Shown: positions 26,224 to 36,009, counted from the first letter of the stretch. The stretch: DNA of 64,000 nucleotides from Deltaproteobacteria bacterium (GCA_016192705.1 JACPTQ010000029.1:25267-89266); one strand, 5' to 3'. Notes: generated by a model not told the origin, from the sequence alone. Made by a program: numbers and translations.

Positions 26224-27995
26224 TCTGTAAGGGCGAATCGACCCGCCAGCTTGGACGCGGCCTCGTCGCATCGCTGAACGCCCGCGCGGTCACCAACGGT
26301 TGTGTAGGCGCCGCGAAGCTGTTTGTAGCCGGAAGCATAGAGCCCTGGGATGTCGGCGTCTGCAGCACGTGGTGGGAACGCCTGCAGTGGCCTTGCGACG
26401 ACGCGTTTGGCTATCGCTTGCAAATGCACCTCGAGCTCGTCGGGTCGAGGCGTCGGAACCATCGGCGCGAGAAACTCGACGACGACGCCAAACGGGGCGA
26501 GGCGATCGGCGCGACTCATCTGCGAGGCGACGCCTTGCGTGACGAAGACGCGACGGCCCGCCGTGTGCGCGGACGCCATGACTTCACGCGAGAGCGCGCG
26601 ACCCGGGACGAAGGGGACATTAAGCGACGGTTCGCGGCGCCGAATCTCGTTGACGTACCACGAGTGTCCAAGAAGCGCGACGTGAATCACGCGAACGTCT
26701 TGACGCTCACGCACAGCCTCTTGCAAGTACGTGAGGACGCTGTAGTCGCGGTCGCCGTCGATGAAGAGAAGCGCGTGCGGCGGCAAAAGCGCGAGCGCGT
26801 CGCGACCGTACGATTCGGCGAGCTTGTGGCGCTCGGGAATTGCTGCGGGGACGCTCTGAGCGGCTTGAAGCGCCAACGCGAGGCCGAGCCCCGCGATGAG
26901 CGCGACGCGGACGGCCCGAAAACGCGGCAGCGATGCCAGGAATCTCAACGTGACTTCGAGGCCGATCGCAGCAACGGCGCCGACCATGACGAACGGGAAG
27001 AGGTCGAACCGCGCCGCGATCTCCTCGCCGAATGCGTCGACCGGATTATTGAAGAGCGCGTGGAGCAAAGGACCTGAAAAGATCCATGTCGCCAGACTCG
27101 CCAGTCCCAAGCCGCTCTCAGGGACTCCAGCGCCACCGCGAACCGATCTGATGGCGCCGATGACCGCAAGGAGGAGAAGCGCGGGGCCAAGCGCCGCAAC
27201 CGTTCGCGCGAGGTGCGCAGCGACGTGGTCCCAACCGGACTCCGTCCCTCGAAGCAGCCCGAACGAGAAGGTTCCATAGTCAGAGCGAAAGATGTGCCGC
27301 GCGAGGCCGTCGAGCGTTTGGGTATCACCCCAACGCGGCCACTCGGTTCCGTCGCGCGTAATGACGAGTACGAGGTAAGGCGCAAGACCCGCGGTGATTC
27401 CTGCGACGGTTATCGCAACCACGCGGCCCCTCGACCTTCCAGCGAGCAACTTGAGAAACGCGACGACGGCAAGCGGAAACCCGAGAACGATCGTGTGGTG
27501 ATTCGCGCCGCCAAGACCCACCGTCAAACCGAGTAAGAACGCACGCAAGCCAATTCGCGCCGTTGGAGAAGACGACGCGGCGAACCAGAAAAGCGTCGCG
27601 GCGATTGCGGTGTGGAGCGTAAATACTTCGGCAACCCCCGCCTGAAAAACGAACGTGGGCGAAAATGCTATGGCGGCAACACTGATGGCGCACGCCGGGA
27701 GCGACAGACCAGCCAATCGCAATCCGCGTGCGAGCGCGAAGAGCGTCCAGGCCGCCGCAAGTGCCGACACGAGCGCAACGCGCCAGGCGACGGTTCCGGC
27801 CGGGATTTGCGCGGCCGCGTGTCCAAGCAGCGTAAAGAGTGGGTACCCGGGTGGATGCGCGACGCCGAACGAAGCCGCAACCGCGGTCAGCTCGCCCGAA
27901 TCACCGCCCTGCACCGTGTTGGTTGCGAGCGCGGCGTAGAAAACCGCGGCACCGCCAAAGAGACTCCACTCACAGGAAGCACGACCGAGCTTCAC
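26220..27995 (-). CDS. DUF2723 multi-pass membrane protein, coupled to nuoN
   Basis: About 591 residues. The GTG at 27995 overlaps the nuoN stop (GTGA). Ten or more hydrophobic helices are visible. The N-terminal motif GGDSGELTAVAASFGVAHPP followed by GYPLFTLLGH is diagnostic of DUF2723, a family resembling GT-C glycosyltransferases, with the Asp as a possible catalytic base in the first periplasmic loop. A soluble C-terminal domain of about 150 residues follows. Members may transfer sugars from polyprenol donors. Its attachment to a complex I operon is odd; the coupling may only reflect shared expression. Confidence 0.85.
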   Translation of the reverse strand: MKLGRASCEWSLFGGAAVFYAALATNTVQGGDSGELTAVAASFGVAHPPGYPLFTLLGHAAAQIPAGTVAWRVALVSALAAAWTLFALARGLRLAGLSLPACAISVAAIAFSPTFVFQAGVAEVFTLHTAIAATLFWFAASSSPTARIGLRAFLLGLTVGLGGANHHTIVLGFPLAVVAFLKLLAGRSRGRVVAITVAGITAGLAPYLVLVITRDGTEWPRWGDTQTLDGLARHIFRSDYGTFSFGLLRGTESGWDHVAAHLARTVAALGPALLLLAVIGAIRSVRGGAGVPESGLGLASLATWIFSGPLLHALFNNPVDAFGEEIAARFDLFPFVMVGAVAAIGLEVTLRFLASLPRFRAVRVALIAGLGLALALQAAQSVPAAIPERHKLAESYGRDALALLPPHALLFIDGDRDYSVLTYLQEAVRERQDVRVIHVALLGHSWYVNEIRRREPSLNVPFVPGRALSREVMASAHTAGRRVFVTQGVASQMSRADRLAPFGVVVEFLAPMVPTPRPDELEVHLQAIAKRVVARPLQAFPPRAADADIPGLYASGYKQLRGAYTTVGDRAGVQRCDEAASKLAGRFALTD

Positions 27996-29515
27996 CGGAG
28001 GGCGGCGAACGCTGAATAGCCGAAGTCGTACAGCCGGCCGGGCAATACGCCGAGCGCAAGAACGAGGAAGACGAGAAGAACAACGGCGATCGAAACGACG
28101 GGCAAGCGCGTCGGCGTCAGCTCCTTTTCGGGTCGTCGCATGTACAAGAAAATGATGAGCTTCAAGTAGTAACCGAGCGCGATGAGGCTGTTGAGCGCGA
28201 TGAAAATGGCGAGCGTGTACAGCGTGCCGGATGCGGCACCTTGAACGCCGGCACCTTCTATCGTCGCGCGGAGGAGATAAAACTTTGCGAAAAAGCCCGC
28301 CGTGGGTGGGATTCCGCCGAGCGACATCAAAAAGACAGTGATGGCGATGCCGGCCGCCGGCGCCTGCCATCCAAACCCGCTCCACGCATCGAGCGTAAGA
28401 TTTTCGTCGCCACGTCGGCCGAGGAGAATGACGACGCCGATCGCGCCCAAGAAGGTGAGCCCGTATGTCGCGAGATAAAAAAGGACGCCCGCAAGCGCGT
28501 CGCGACTCGCCGCTCCGTCTCCCTTGCCGAGCACGAGCCCTGCGACCGCGACCCCTGCAAGGACGTAACCCGCGTGCGCGATGCTCGAATACGCGAAAAG
28601 GCGTTTCACGTTCGACTGCGTGAGCGCGGCCAAATTCCCGACCGTCATCGTGATGAGCGCAAGCACGACGACCGGCTCAACCCACATCGCCCCCGCACCG
28701 CCGCCAAACGACATAGGGAAGACGCGCACGAGCGCCGCAAACCCGGCGAGCTTTACCGCGGCACCCATGAAGGCCGTCACCGATGTCGGCGCGCCCTGAT
28801 ACGCGTCGGGCGTCCACATGTGAAACGGAACGGCTGCCACTTTGAACGCGATTCCGCCAAGCACCAGGAAAACGCCGACCACAAACGCGGTGTTTTGCCA
28901 GACGGCGCCCCCCGCGGCCGCCGACTTGAGCGCTGCAAATGAAAGCGTCCCGGCCTCACCCCAAATCAGCACGATACCGAAGAGGAGGATGGCGCTTGCG
29001 AACGACCCGAGCAGAAAGTACTTGATCGACGCTTCGACCGAGAGATCCGTCGACCGCCAATACCCTGCGAGCACGTATATCGATAGGCTGAGGAGCTCGA
29101 TACCAAGGAAGAGCACAATGAAATCCCCGGCCGATGCCACGACCAGCATTCCCGCCGCGGCGAAAAAGAGAAGCGCGTAATATTCGCCGCGCGCGATTTG
29201 ATGTTCGCGCAAGTAATCGACCGATAACAGCACCGCAAACACGAGAAATGCGAGGACGCCGACGCCGACGAACGACGCAAATCGGTCGACAACCATCGCC
29301 CCATCGAAGAACGTCGCGCCACCGCCCGCCGAAACGGTGATGCCGACCATCGCAAGACCCGCCGATACCGCCCCCGCGATGGCCAAGTATCCCAGGTACT
29401 CGCGACGCTCGCCGCTTCCGAAAACCTCGAGCAATAAGAGCGCGACGCCCGACGCCGCGAGAATGACGAGCGGCAAAAGCGCAAACGTGGTGCTCATCTG
29501 GACCACCGGATTCAT
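27992..29515 (-). CDS. nuoN: NADH-quinone oxidoreductase subunit N
   Basis: A 507-residue antiporter-like proton-pumping subunit of complex I. Family motifs include KYFLLGSFASAILLFGIVLI with its conserved Lys, KVAAVPFHMWTPDAYQGAPT, and NVKRLFAYSSIAHAGYVLAG. It is close to the usual length. Its ATG overlaps the nuoM stop (ATGA), and its own stop overlaps the GTG of the DUF2723 gene. Confidence 0.95.
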   Translation of the reverse strand: MNPVVQMSTTFALLPLVILAASGVALLLLEVFGSGERREYLGYLAIAGAVSAGLAMVGITVSAGGGATFFDGAMVVDRFASFVGVGVLAFLVFAVLLSVDYLREHQIARGEYYALLFFAAAGMLVVASAGDFIVLFLGIELLSLSIYVLAGYWRSTDLSVEASIKYFLLGSFASAILLFGIVLIWGEAGTLSFAALKSAAAGGAVWQNTAFVVGVFLVLGGIAFKVAAVPFHMWTPDAYQGAPTSVTAFMGAAVKLAGFAALVRVFPMSFGGGAGAMWVEPVVVLALITMTVGNLAALTQSNVKRLFAYSSIAHAGYVLAGVAVAGLVLGKGDGAASRDALAGVLFYLATYGLTFLGAIGVVILLGRRGDENLTLDAWSGFGWQAPAAGIAITVFLMSLGGIPPTAGFFAKFYLLRATIEGAGVQGAASGTLYTLAIFIALNSLIALGYYLKLIIFLYMRRPEKELTPTRLPVVSIAVVLLVFLVLALGVLPGRLYDFGYSAFAALR

Positions 29516-31251
29516 CGGCGCTCCTCAGCCTTTGGCGACGGCGGACGTGTGATTGGCGACGGCGGCTGCGCGGGAGCGAACGTCGGGCGCGGAACCCGTT
29601 GGAGGAGGTTCGGCGCAGCGAGATTCGGCGTGGGAATCGGTTGCACCTGCAGCGTTGGGCGTGGCGGCACCACACTCGGTGCACCAAGTCTCACCGTGGA
29701 GCCGGGCGTGGCCGCCGCGACGATTCGTGACCGCTTCTCGACAAGCGCGGTGAACACTTTAACCGACGGCTCAAGGCGCGAGAGCACCGGGCGCGGAAAA
29801 ACGCCGATCGCGAAAAACAGCACAAGGAGTGGGGCCATGTAGACGATTTCGCGCGGGGCGAGATCGCGAAGCGATGCGACTTTTTCGTTCACCGGCCCAA
29901 ACATCGTCCGCTGATACGCGATGAGAAGATACGCGGCGCCGAGTACCACGCCGATCGTTGCAACGCCCGTCCAGGCTTGAATCGCAGGAATCCCCGTCGA
30001 CGCGAAGCTGCCGGACAAAATCAAAAACTCGCCGACGAACCCGTTCATCCCGGGCAGCGCCGCGGACGACAGCACCGTGATGAGGAAGACCACTGCGATC
30101 GCCGGTGTGACCTTGAAGAGGCCGCCGTAATCGGAAAGTTTGCGCGTGTGCGTACGCTCGTACAAAAGTCCGACGATGAGGAAAAGCGCGCCGGTCGACA
30201 GTCCATGGTTAATCATCTGAAGTGCCGCGCCCGTGACAGCCTTCGGTTCAAGCGCGACGAGCCCGAGCATGACGAATCCGAGGTGGCTGACGCTCGAATA
30301 CGCGACGAGTTTTTTTAGGTCGCGCTGCGCCATCGCAAGAAGCGCTCCGTAGACGACGCCAACAACCGCAAGCGCCGCGAGTGCGGGCGCCGCTGCGCGT
30401 GCCGCATCGGGCATGAGCGGCATTGCGAACCGGTAAAACCCGTAAACGCCCATCTTAAGGAGGACGCCCGCGAGGATGACGCTGCCGCCGGTCGGTGCTT
30501 CGGTGTGCGCGTCGGGGAGCCACGTGTGGACCGGGACCATCGGCACTTTGATCGCGAAGGCGAGCGCGAACGCGAGAAACGGGAGCCACTGCTTTCCAGG
30601 CGCGATGGCGTCCTTGCCGAGCAGCACCGCGAGATCAAAGCTCCGCGCGCCCGTTTCGAAGTAGAGGTAAAGCATCGCGAGGAGCATGAGGACCGAGCCT
30701 GCGACAGTGAAGAGGACGAACTTCACGGCCGCGTAATGGCGCCGATCGCCGCCCCAGACACCGATGAGGAAATACATCGGCACGAGCATCAACTCCCAGA
30801 AAATGAAAAAGACGACGAGGTCGAGCGCGCAAAGGGCCCCGAGCATGCCCGCTTCAAGGACGAGCATTGAAATCATGTACTCGCGGACGCGGTCGGTGAT
30901 CTGTGAAAATGCGGCGAGGATGACGATGGGTGTCAAGAGCGTCGTCAACACGACGAGGGAAAGCGCGACACCGTCGACGCCGAGGTGATAAACCGCGCCG
31001 ACAACCGGAAGCCAATCGATGCGCTGCTTAAAAGCGAACACCGAACCGGCGGCCGGCGCGTACCGCACGATGAGCACGAGCGAAACGGCGAGAACGATAA
31101 GCGACACGACAAGCGCAAACCCACGAATGGTGCGCGTCTCGTTTCGCGGGAAAAGCATGAGGAGCGCGGCGCCGATGAGCGGCAAGAAAACGAGGACCGA
31201 AAGGAGCGGCGAATTCGGGGCGCTCAAGTAAGCCGGGGTAAACGGATTCAT
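29512..31251 (-). CDS. nuoM: NADH-quinone oxidoreductase subunit M with proline-rich tail
   Basis: About 579 residues. The ATG at 31251 overlaps the nuoL stop (ATGA); a GTG nine bases upstream is less likely. Membrane motifs include FFIFWELMLVPMYFLIGVWG, KVPMVPVHTWLPDAHTEAPT, and DLKKLVAYSSVSHLGFVMLG, the conserved Glu, Lys and His positions of proton-pumping NuoM. After the normal end of the family (near residue 500) an extra 75 residues are rich in Pro, Thr and Val (for example PPRPTLQVQPIPTPN) and end in KAEERR. This tail is probably cytoplasmic and disordered, and is not a standard NuoM feature. Confidence 0.95.
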   Translation of the reverse strand: MNPFTPAYLSAPNSPLLSVLVFLPLIGAALLMLFPRNETRTIRGFALVVSLIVLAVSLVLIVRYAPAAGSVFAFKQRIDWLPVVGAVYHLGVDGVALSLVVLTTLLTPIVILAAFSQITDRVREYMISMLVLEAGMLGALCALDLVVFFIFWELMLVPMYFLIGVWGGDRRHYAAVKFVLFTVAGSVLMLLAMLYLYFETGARSFDLAVLLGKDAIAPGKQWLPFLAFALAFAIKVPMVPVHTWLPDAHTEAPTGGSVILAGVLLKMGVYGFYRFAMPLMPDAARAAAPALAALAVVGVVYGALLAMAQRDLKKLVAYSSVSHLGFVMLGLVALEPKAVTGAALQMINHGLSTGALFLIVGLLYERTHTRKLSDYGGLFKVTPAIAVVFLITVLSSAALPGMNGFVGEFLILSGSFASTGIPAIQAWTGVATIGVVLGAAYLLIAYQRTMFGPVNEKVASLRDLAPREIVYMAPLLVLFFAIGVFPRPVLSRLEPSVKVFTALVEKRSRIVAAATPGSTVRLGAPSVVPPRPTLQVQPIPTPNLAAPNLLQRVPRPTFAPAQPPSPITRPPSPKAEERR

Positions 31252-33146
31252 GACCGGCACCTGAGGAAGAAGAGGAGAAGCACCGCGATGCCGATGATGA
31301 ACGTCGTTGCGTAGCGCTGGACTTGGCCGTTTTGCGCGAGACGGGCGAGGTGGCCGATGCCATGCGCAAACGCCGACGCGCCGCCAAGAATCACGACGTC
31401 AATTAGGAAAAAATCGACGAGACGCCAGAGCATGAACCCCGTGACCATGACGACGCGCGGCACGAAGCGCCCGAGCGCATGATCGACGTACCACTGCTCG
31501 CGTGAGGCGGTGGCGACCTTTTCCCACGCAGTCGCGAGGCGCAACGCCGTCGGCGACGGCCCGCCCCAATAGAGTTTGTACGCGACGAAAAATCCTGCGG
31601 CGCCCACGCCAAGCGCCATGAGCATCGGCGGCAAACTTTCTGAGAAGCTCGGGGGGTGCGCTTCACCCAGGAATTTTCCGATCGGCAAGAGCCCTGGGAA
31701 AAACCCGCCGCCCACAACCGACAGCGCCGCAAGCACAATGAGCGGAACGGTCATCGACGGTGGCGATTCGTGTGCGTGTTCGGCTTCATGAGATGGCTTG
31801 CCAGTGAACACGATGAAGAACAGGCGGAACATGTAAAACGCCGTGAGCCCGGCCGTTGCGAGCGCGACGCCAAAAAAGATCTTTGCGCCGGGCAGCGTCG
31901 AGTGAAACGCGGCATCGAGGATTTCGTCTTTCGACACCCATCCCGATAAAAACGGCAGCCCCGCGATCGCGAGCGTCGCGACGAAAAACGTCTTCGCGGT
32001 GCGCGGCACCTTCGACCAAAGCCCGCCCATCTTGCGAATGTCCTGCTCGCCCGACATCGCGTGAATTACCGACCCCGCGCCGAGGAAGAGGCACGCCTTG
32101 AAAAACGCGTGCGTCATCAAATGAAAAATCCCGGCCGAATACGCCATCACCCCGACGCCCAAAAACATGAACCCGAGCTGCGACACCGTCGAAAACGCGA
32201 GAACCTTCTTGATGTCGGTTTGCGTGACCGCAATCGTCGCCGCGAAAAACGCCGTCACCGCACCAACGCCCGCGACCACGCTGCTCGCAACCGGCGAAAG
32301 CGCGTACAAAAACCCGAGCCGCGCGACCATATAGACGCCCGCCGTGACCATCGTTGCCGCGTGAATGAGCGCCGAGACCGGCGTCGGACCGGCCATCGCA
32401 TCAGGCAACCAAAAATAAAGTGGAAGCTGCGCGCTCTTTCCGATGGCGCCCACAAACAAGAGAAGCGCGATGACCGTCGCGTGTGGCGCAAGCGCCGCAG
32501 CGTTCGCCTTTAGCTCGCCGTACGACAGCGAGAAACTCCGGTCGGGTGCGGCCTGCGCGAAAACCCACCCGATGTAAAAGATGGCGAGCAAGAATCCCGC
32601 GTCACCAACGCGATTTGTGATGAACGCCTTCTTCCCGGCAGACGCCTTCGCGTCGTCCTCGAACCAGAATCCGATGAGAAGGTACGAGCAAAGCCCCACG
32701 CCTTCCCAGCCGACGAACATAACCGGGAGCGAGTCGCCAAGGACGAGCATCAGCATCGCGAACACGAACAGATTGAGGTACGTGAAGTAACGCGCGAAGC
32801 CCGCGTCGTGCGCCATATAGCCGACGCTATAAACGTGAATGAGGAAACTGACGCCCGTTACGACGAGGGTCATCACGCTCGACAGGTTGTCGAACAGCAG
32901 GCGCACTTCGATCGCGAAGTTGCCGGCGACGATCCACGAGAACCCCGGCGCGACGTGCACGACGTCGCCACGGCCTCCCGCGACGCCAACGAAGGCGACG
33001 AGCGCGAGCGCAAACGCGATCCCCACGACGCCGCACCCAACGAACGCGACCGTTTCGCGCGCAAGCCGCCGCCCGAACACGGCGTTCCAAACGGCGCCCG
33101 CAAGCGGCAATAAAGGAATCGCAAAGAGAAGCGCGTTCGATCGCAT
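31248..33146 (-). CDS. nuoL: NADH-quinone oxidoreductase subunit L
   Basis: 632 residues. NuoL signatures include FVGWEGVGLCSYLLIGFWFE, SAQLPLYFWLPDAMAGPTPV and ATMVTAGVYMVARLGF, the core of the antiporter-like domain. The C-terminus extends through the long lateral helix to a final hydrophobic segment ending FIIGIAVLLLFFLRC. It is proton-pumping and membrane-embedded. It starts four bases after nuoK and overlaps nuoM. Confidence 0.96.
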   Translation of the reverse strand: MRSNALLFAIPLLPLAGAVWNAVFGRRLARETVAFVGCGVVGIAFALALVAFVGVAGGRGDVVHVAPGFSWIVAGNFAIEVRLLFDNLSSVMTLVVTGVSFLIHVYSVGYMAHDAGFARYFTYLNLFVFAMLMLVLGDSLPVMFVGWEGVGLCSYLLIGFWFEDDAKASAGKKAFITNRVGDAGFLLAIFYIGWVFAQAAPDRSFSLSYGELKANAAALAPHATVIALLLFVGAIGKSAQLPLYFWLPDAMAGPTPVSALIHAATMVTAGVYMVARLGFLYALSPVASSVVAGVGAVTAFFAATIAVTQTDIKKVLAFSTVSQLGFMFLGVGVMAYSAGIFHLMTHAFFKACLFLGAGSVIHAMSGEQDIRKMGGLWSKVPRTAKTFFVATLAIAGLPFLSGWVSKDEILDAAFHSTLPGAKIFFGVALATAGLTAFYMFRLFFIVFTGKPSHEAEHAHESPPSMTVPLIVLAALSVVGGGFFPGLLPIGKFLGEAHPPSFSESLPPMLMALGVGAAGFFVAYKLYWGGPSPTALRLATAWEKVATASREQWYVDHALGRFVPRVVMVTGFMLWRLVDFFLIDVVILGGASAFAHGIGHLARLAQNGQVQRYATTFIIGIAVLLLFFLRCRS

Positions 33147-33150
33147 CCGC

Positions 33151-33453
33151 CTAGTTCCTCAGCGTCTTCACTTCGTCCAAGTTCGCCGTCCGCCGGCGCC
33201 GGTAAACCGCAATGACGATCGCGAGCCCAACCGCCGCCTCAGCCGCCGCAACCGCAATCACCAAGAACGCAAACACGTGCCCGTCAAGCGCCGCCCGCAG
33301 CCGCCCATACCCGACGAGCGCCAAGTTCGAAGCGTTCAACATCAGCTCAACCGACATGAGCACGATGAGCACGTTTCGCCGCGCGACGAACCCGATCGCG
33401 CCGACCGCGAAAAGCACCGCTGCAAGCCCAAGGATTTGTTCGTTCGGCACCAT
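33151..33453 (-). CDS. nuoK: NADH-quinone oxidoreductase subunit K
   Basis: 100 residues with three membrane helices, the normal NuoK length. The motif VLMSVELMLNASNLALVGYG contains the conserved Glu of the second helix. A second conserved acidic segment, IAVAAAEAAVGLAIVIAVYR, matches helix three. It lies two bases from nuoJ and four from nuoL, within one transcript. Confidence 0.96.
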   Translation of the reverse strand: MVPNEQILGLAAVLFAVGAIGFVARRNVLIVLMSVELMLNASNLALVGYGRLRAALDGHVFAFLVIAVAAAEAAVGLAIVIAVYRRRRTANLDEVKTLRN

Positions 33454-33455
33454 GC

Positions 33456-34244
33456 CTAAATCCTCTTCTTCGCCATCACGACGGCGCCCACGATCGCGAC
33501 GAGCAGCAAGAGCGACACAATCTCAAATGGGTAAGCATACTTTTCGAAGAGCAGCCCGCCCACTTTCGCCGTCGTTCCGAACGACGGGTGAACGATCGGC
33601 ACGCTAAACACGCGAACGGCCCGAGCCCCCTTGGCATCGGTGACAGTCACGTGCAGTGCAAGTTTAGAATCGAGTCCGTCAAGCTTCGACTCCTTCTTGA
33701 CCGCCGTAACCTTGAGTTGCCCATCCGGCGTCATCCTCCCCCCCGCGCCTATCATTGATGATGCGTCGACCATCGACCACGTGTACGGCGGCGCGCCCCC
33801 CGCCGCGATGAGCTTTATCGACATCTCTTCGCCCGCGACAACCGACGGCAACCGCTCGGTCACCATTCGAAGCGCACCCCCCGGCGCCGCTGGCTCATCG
33901 TCTCCGCGAGGCTGCGTCGCCCAAACCGCCACAACGCCGACCACGCACGCCGCTGCCATCCCGAGCCACTTCGTGATCGTCCACTTCGTTTTGCCGAGCT
34001 CTTCGTCCGACAAATTGAGCAGCATGATGACAAAAATGAAAAGCACCATGATCGCGCCCGCGTAGACCATCACCTGAATCGCCGCGAGGAAGTGCGCCTG
34101 GAGCACAACGAAAACGCCCGCGAGACAGAAAAAGCAAAAAACGAGCGCGACCGCGCTGTGAATCGGGTTCCGCGCCGCAACGACAAAAATCCCCGCGCCG
34201 AGAGCGAGCGCACCGAAAATCCAAAAAAAGATCTGCTCCGCCAT
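33456..34244 (-). CDS. nuoJ: NADH-quinone oxidoreductase subunit J with inserted periplasmic Ig-like domain
   Basis: 262 residues, longer than the usual 165-200. The first three to four helices are typical, including QVMVYAGAIMVLFIFVIMLL. The final helix, EIVSLLLLVAIVGAVVMAKK, is also typical. Between them (about residues 115-215) is an inserted beta-rich domain: AAGGAPPYTWSMVDAS and GQLKVTAVKKESKLD resemble putative Ig (He_PIG-type) repeats. The insert would face the periplasm. The neighbouring helices and gene order leave little doubt about identity. The ATG shares one base with the nuoF stop (TAATG). Confidence 0.92.
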   Translation of the reverse strand: MAEQIFFWIFGALALGAGIFVVAARNPIHSAVALVFCFFCLAGVFVVLQAHFLAAIQVMVYAGAIMVLFIFVIMLLNLSDEELGKTKWTITKWLGMAAACVVGVVAVWATQPRGDDEPAAPGGALRMVTERLPSVVAGEEMSIKLIAAGGAPPYTWSMVDASSMIGAGGRMTPDGQLKVTAVKKESKLDGLDSKLALHVTVTDAKGARAVRVFSVPIVHPSFGTTAKVGGLLFEKYAYPFEIVSLLLLVAIVGAVVMAKKRI

Positions 34245-35533
34245 TACGGGTGCCCTTGCGCATCACGATGGAGCGGGCAACCGCGCCCGTCCATATGCGC
34301 CTCAAACACCCCCCGAAACTTGTTCACGAACCCCTTCGTCGGCATCACCGCCGCATCCGCGAGCACGCAAATCGTGTTCCCCACCATGTTGTCGCAAATA
34401 CCGAACAAGAGCCCCATGTCCTTGCGTATGACGTCCGGCTCGCCTCCGTGCTCAAGCCGTTCCATCAGGCGATGTAGCCACCCCGTTCCCTCACGGCACG
34501 GCGTACACTGCCCACACGATTCGTGGTGAAAAAACTTCAGCGTGCGCGCGAGAATCTTCACGACGCACCGCCCCTCGGCGATGACCATTGTCGCCGCGCT
34601 CCCGAGCATCGTCCCCTTCTTTTTTAGCGTCTCGAAATCCATCCCAACGTCGATTTCGTCCACGGTGAGAGGCGCCGACGACGCCCCGCCCGGAATCACC
34701 GCAAGCAGCTTCTTGTCGCCCACGATGCCGCCGCAGTGCTCGTAAATGAGCTCTCGCAAATTCGCCCCCGAGTGCAGTTCGTAAAGCCCCGGCCGCTTCA
34801 CGTCGCCGCTCATGCAAAAAAGTTTCGGCCCGCCTTCGCCCGCGATCCCATACCCTGCGAACCAATCGGCGCCCTTTGCGAGAATCCACGGAACATACGC
34901 AAGCGTCTCAACATTGTTGATGATGGTCGGACACCCGAAAGCGCCGACAACCGCGGGGAACGGCGGCTTGATCCGCGGTTCGCCGCGCTTCCCTTCGAGC
35001 GACTCAAGCAGCGCCGTCTCCTCGCCACAAATATACGCCCCCGCGCCCGGGTGCACCGTCACGTCGAGCTCGTACCCCGACCCGCACACGCTCTTCCCGA
35101 GCAGACCCTCCTTATATAAGGCGTCAACGGCGTCCTGAACGATTCGCCGCGCTTTGAAGAATTCGCCGCGCACATAGACATACGCATGGTGAACATTGAG
35201 CGCATACGACGAGATGACCGTCCCCTCGAGAAAACCGAACGGATCGCCCTCCATGAGCAGCCGATCCTTAAACGTCCCCGGCTCGCCTTCATCGGCGTTC
35301 ACCGCCAAATAGCGCGGCTTGGGATTGTCCTTCGGCAAAAAACCCCACTTCACGCCCGCAGGGAATCCGGCGCCGCCGCGCCCGCGCAAGCTCGCCTTTT
35401 TCACCTCATCGATAACCGCCTGCTGGGGCATCGCGAGTGCCTTGTCGAGCCCCTGAAATCCGCCAAGCGCCTTGTACCCCGCGATCGTGAGCGCCTCCGG
35501 CTTTCCAAAATTCTTTGTGGCAAACAGCTCCAT
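34244..35533 (-). CDS. nuoF: NADH-quinone oxidoreductase subunit F
   Basis: A 429-residue NADH- and FMN-binding subunit. GRGGAGFPAGVKWGF is the NADH site, VNADEGEPGTFKDR the FMN site, and HPGAGAYICGEETALLESLE a further flavoprotein signature. ESCGQCTPCREGTGW plus the Cys in NTICVLAD ligate the N3 4Fe-4S cluster. It accepts electrons from NADH at the entry of complex I. It starts five bases after nuoE and leads into nuoJ; nuoG, nuoH and nuoI, often found between, are absent. Confidence 0.96.
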   Translation of the reverse strand: MELFATKNFGKPEALTIAGYKALGGFQGLDKALAMPQQAVIDEVKKASLRGRGGAGFPAGVKWGFLPKDNPKPRYLAVNADEGEPGTFKDRLLMEGDPFGFLEGTVISSYALNVHHAYVYVRGEFFKARRIVQDAVDALYKEGLLGKSVCGSGYELDVTVHPGAGAYICGEETALLESLEGKRGEPRIKPPFPAVVGAFGCPTIINNVETLAYVPWILAKGADWFAGYGIAGEGGPKLFCMSGDVKRPGLYELHSGANLRELIYEHCGGIVGDKKLLAVIPGGASSAPLTVDEIDVGMDFETLKKKGTMLGSAATMVIAEGRCVVKILARTLKFFHHESCGQCTPCREGTGWLHRLMERLEHGGEPDVIRKDMGLLFGICDNMVGNTICVLADAAVMPTKGFVNKFRGVFEAHMDGRGCPLHRDAQGHP

Positions 35534-35538
35534 CGTGC

Positions 35539-36009
35539 CTAATTCTTCGCCAGCAACCTTTCAAACGACTCGACCGTCAAATTCTCGTGGTAGTCCTCAT
35601 TCACTTGAACGACCGGCGCCGTTCCGCACGCCGCAAGACACTCGACCTCCTCGATCGTGAACTCGCCGTCCGCGGTTGTCTCGCCAACATCGACGCCACA
35701 TCGCCGCGTCGCCGCCGCGACGAGGTCCTCGGCGCCACGCAGCATGCACGCGATGTTCGTGCAGATCTGCACATGCCGCCGACCAACCGGCGCTTTTCTG
35801 AACATCGAGTAGAAACTCACGACCTCATACACCTGCGCCGCCGTGAGCCCGAGGACACCGGCCGCAGCATGAACGACTTCGGCCGTGATGAGGCCGGTGC
35901 GCGCCTGAGCCAAGTGCAGCACGGGAATCAGCGCGGCACGCTTTTGCGGGTAGCGCGAAATGAGCGCGTCGATCTGTTGCTTTTCGGCGGCCGTGAACTC
36001 GAAAGGCAC
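35539..36009 (-). CDS. nuoE: NADH-quinone oxidoreductase subunit E
   Basis: About 156 residues from a GTG at 36009 (start VPFEFTAAEKQQIDALISRY). Longer upstream frames are unlike the family. It carries the 2Fe-2S ligands of the thioredoxin-like fold: CTNIAC and, about 40 residues later, CLAAC in VECLAACGTAPVVQVN. It forms the NADH-oxidising module with NuoF. It is first in the visible operon; the upstream 150 bp contain no other nuo gene. Confidence 0.94.
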   Translation of the reverse strand: MPFEFTAAEKQQIDALISRYPQKRAALIPVLHLAQARTGLITAEVVHAAAGVLGLTAAQVYEVVSFYSMFRKAPVGRRHVQICTNIACMLRGAEDLVAAATRRCGVDVGETTADGEFTIEEVECLAACGTAPVVQVNEDYHENLTVESFERLLAKN

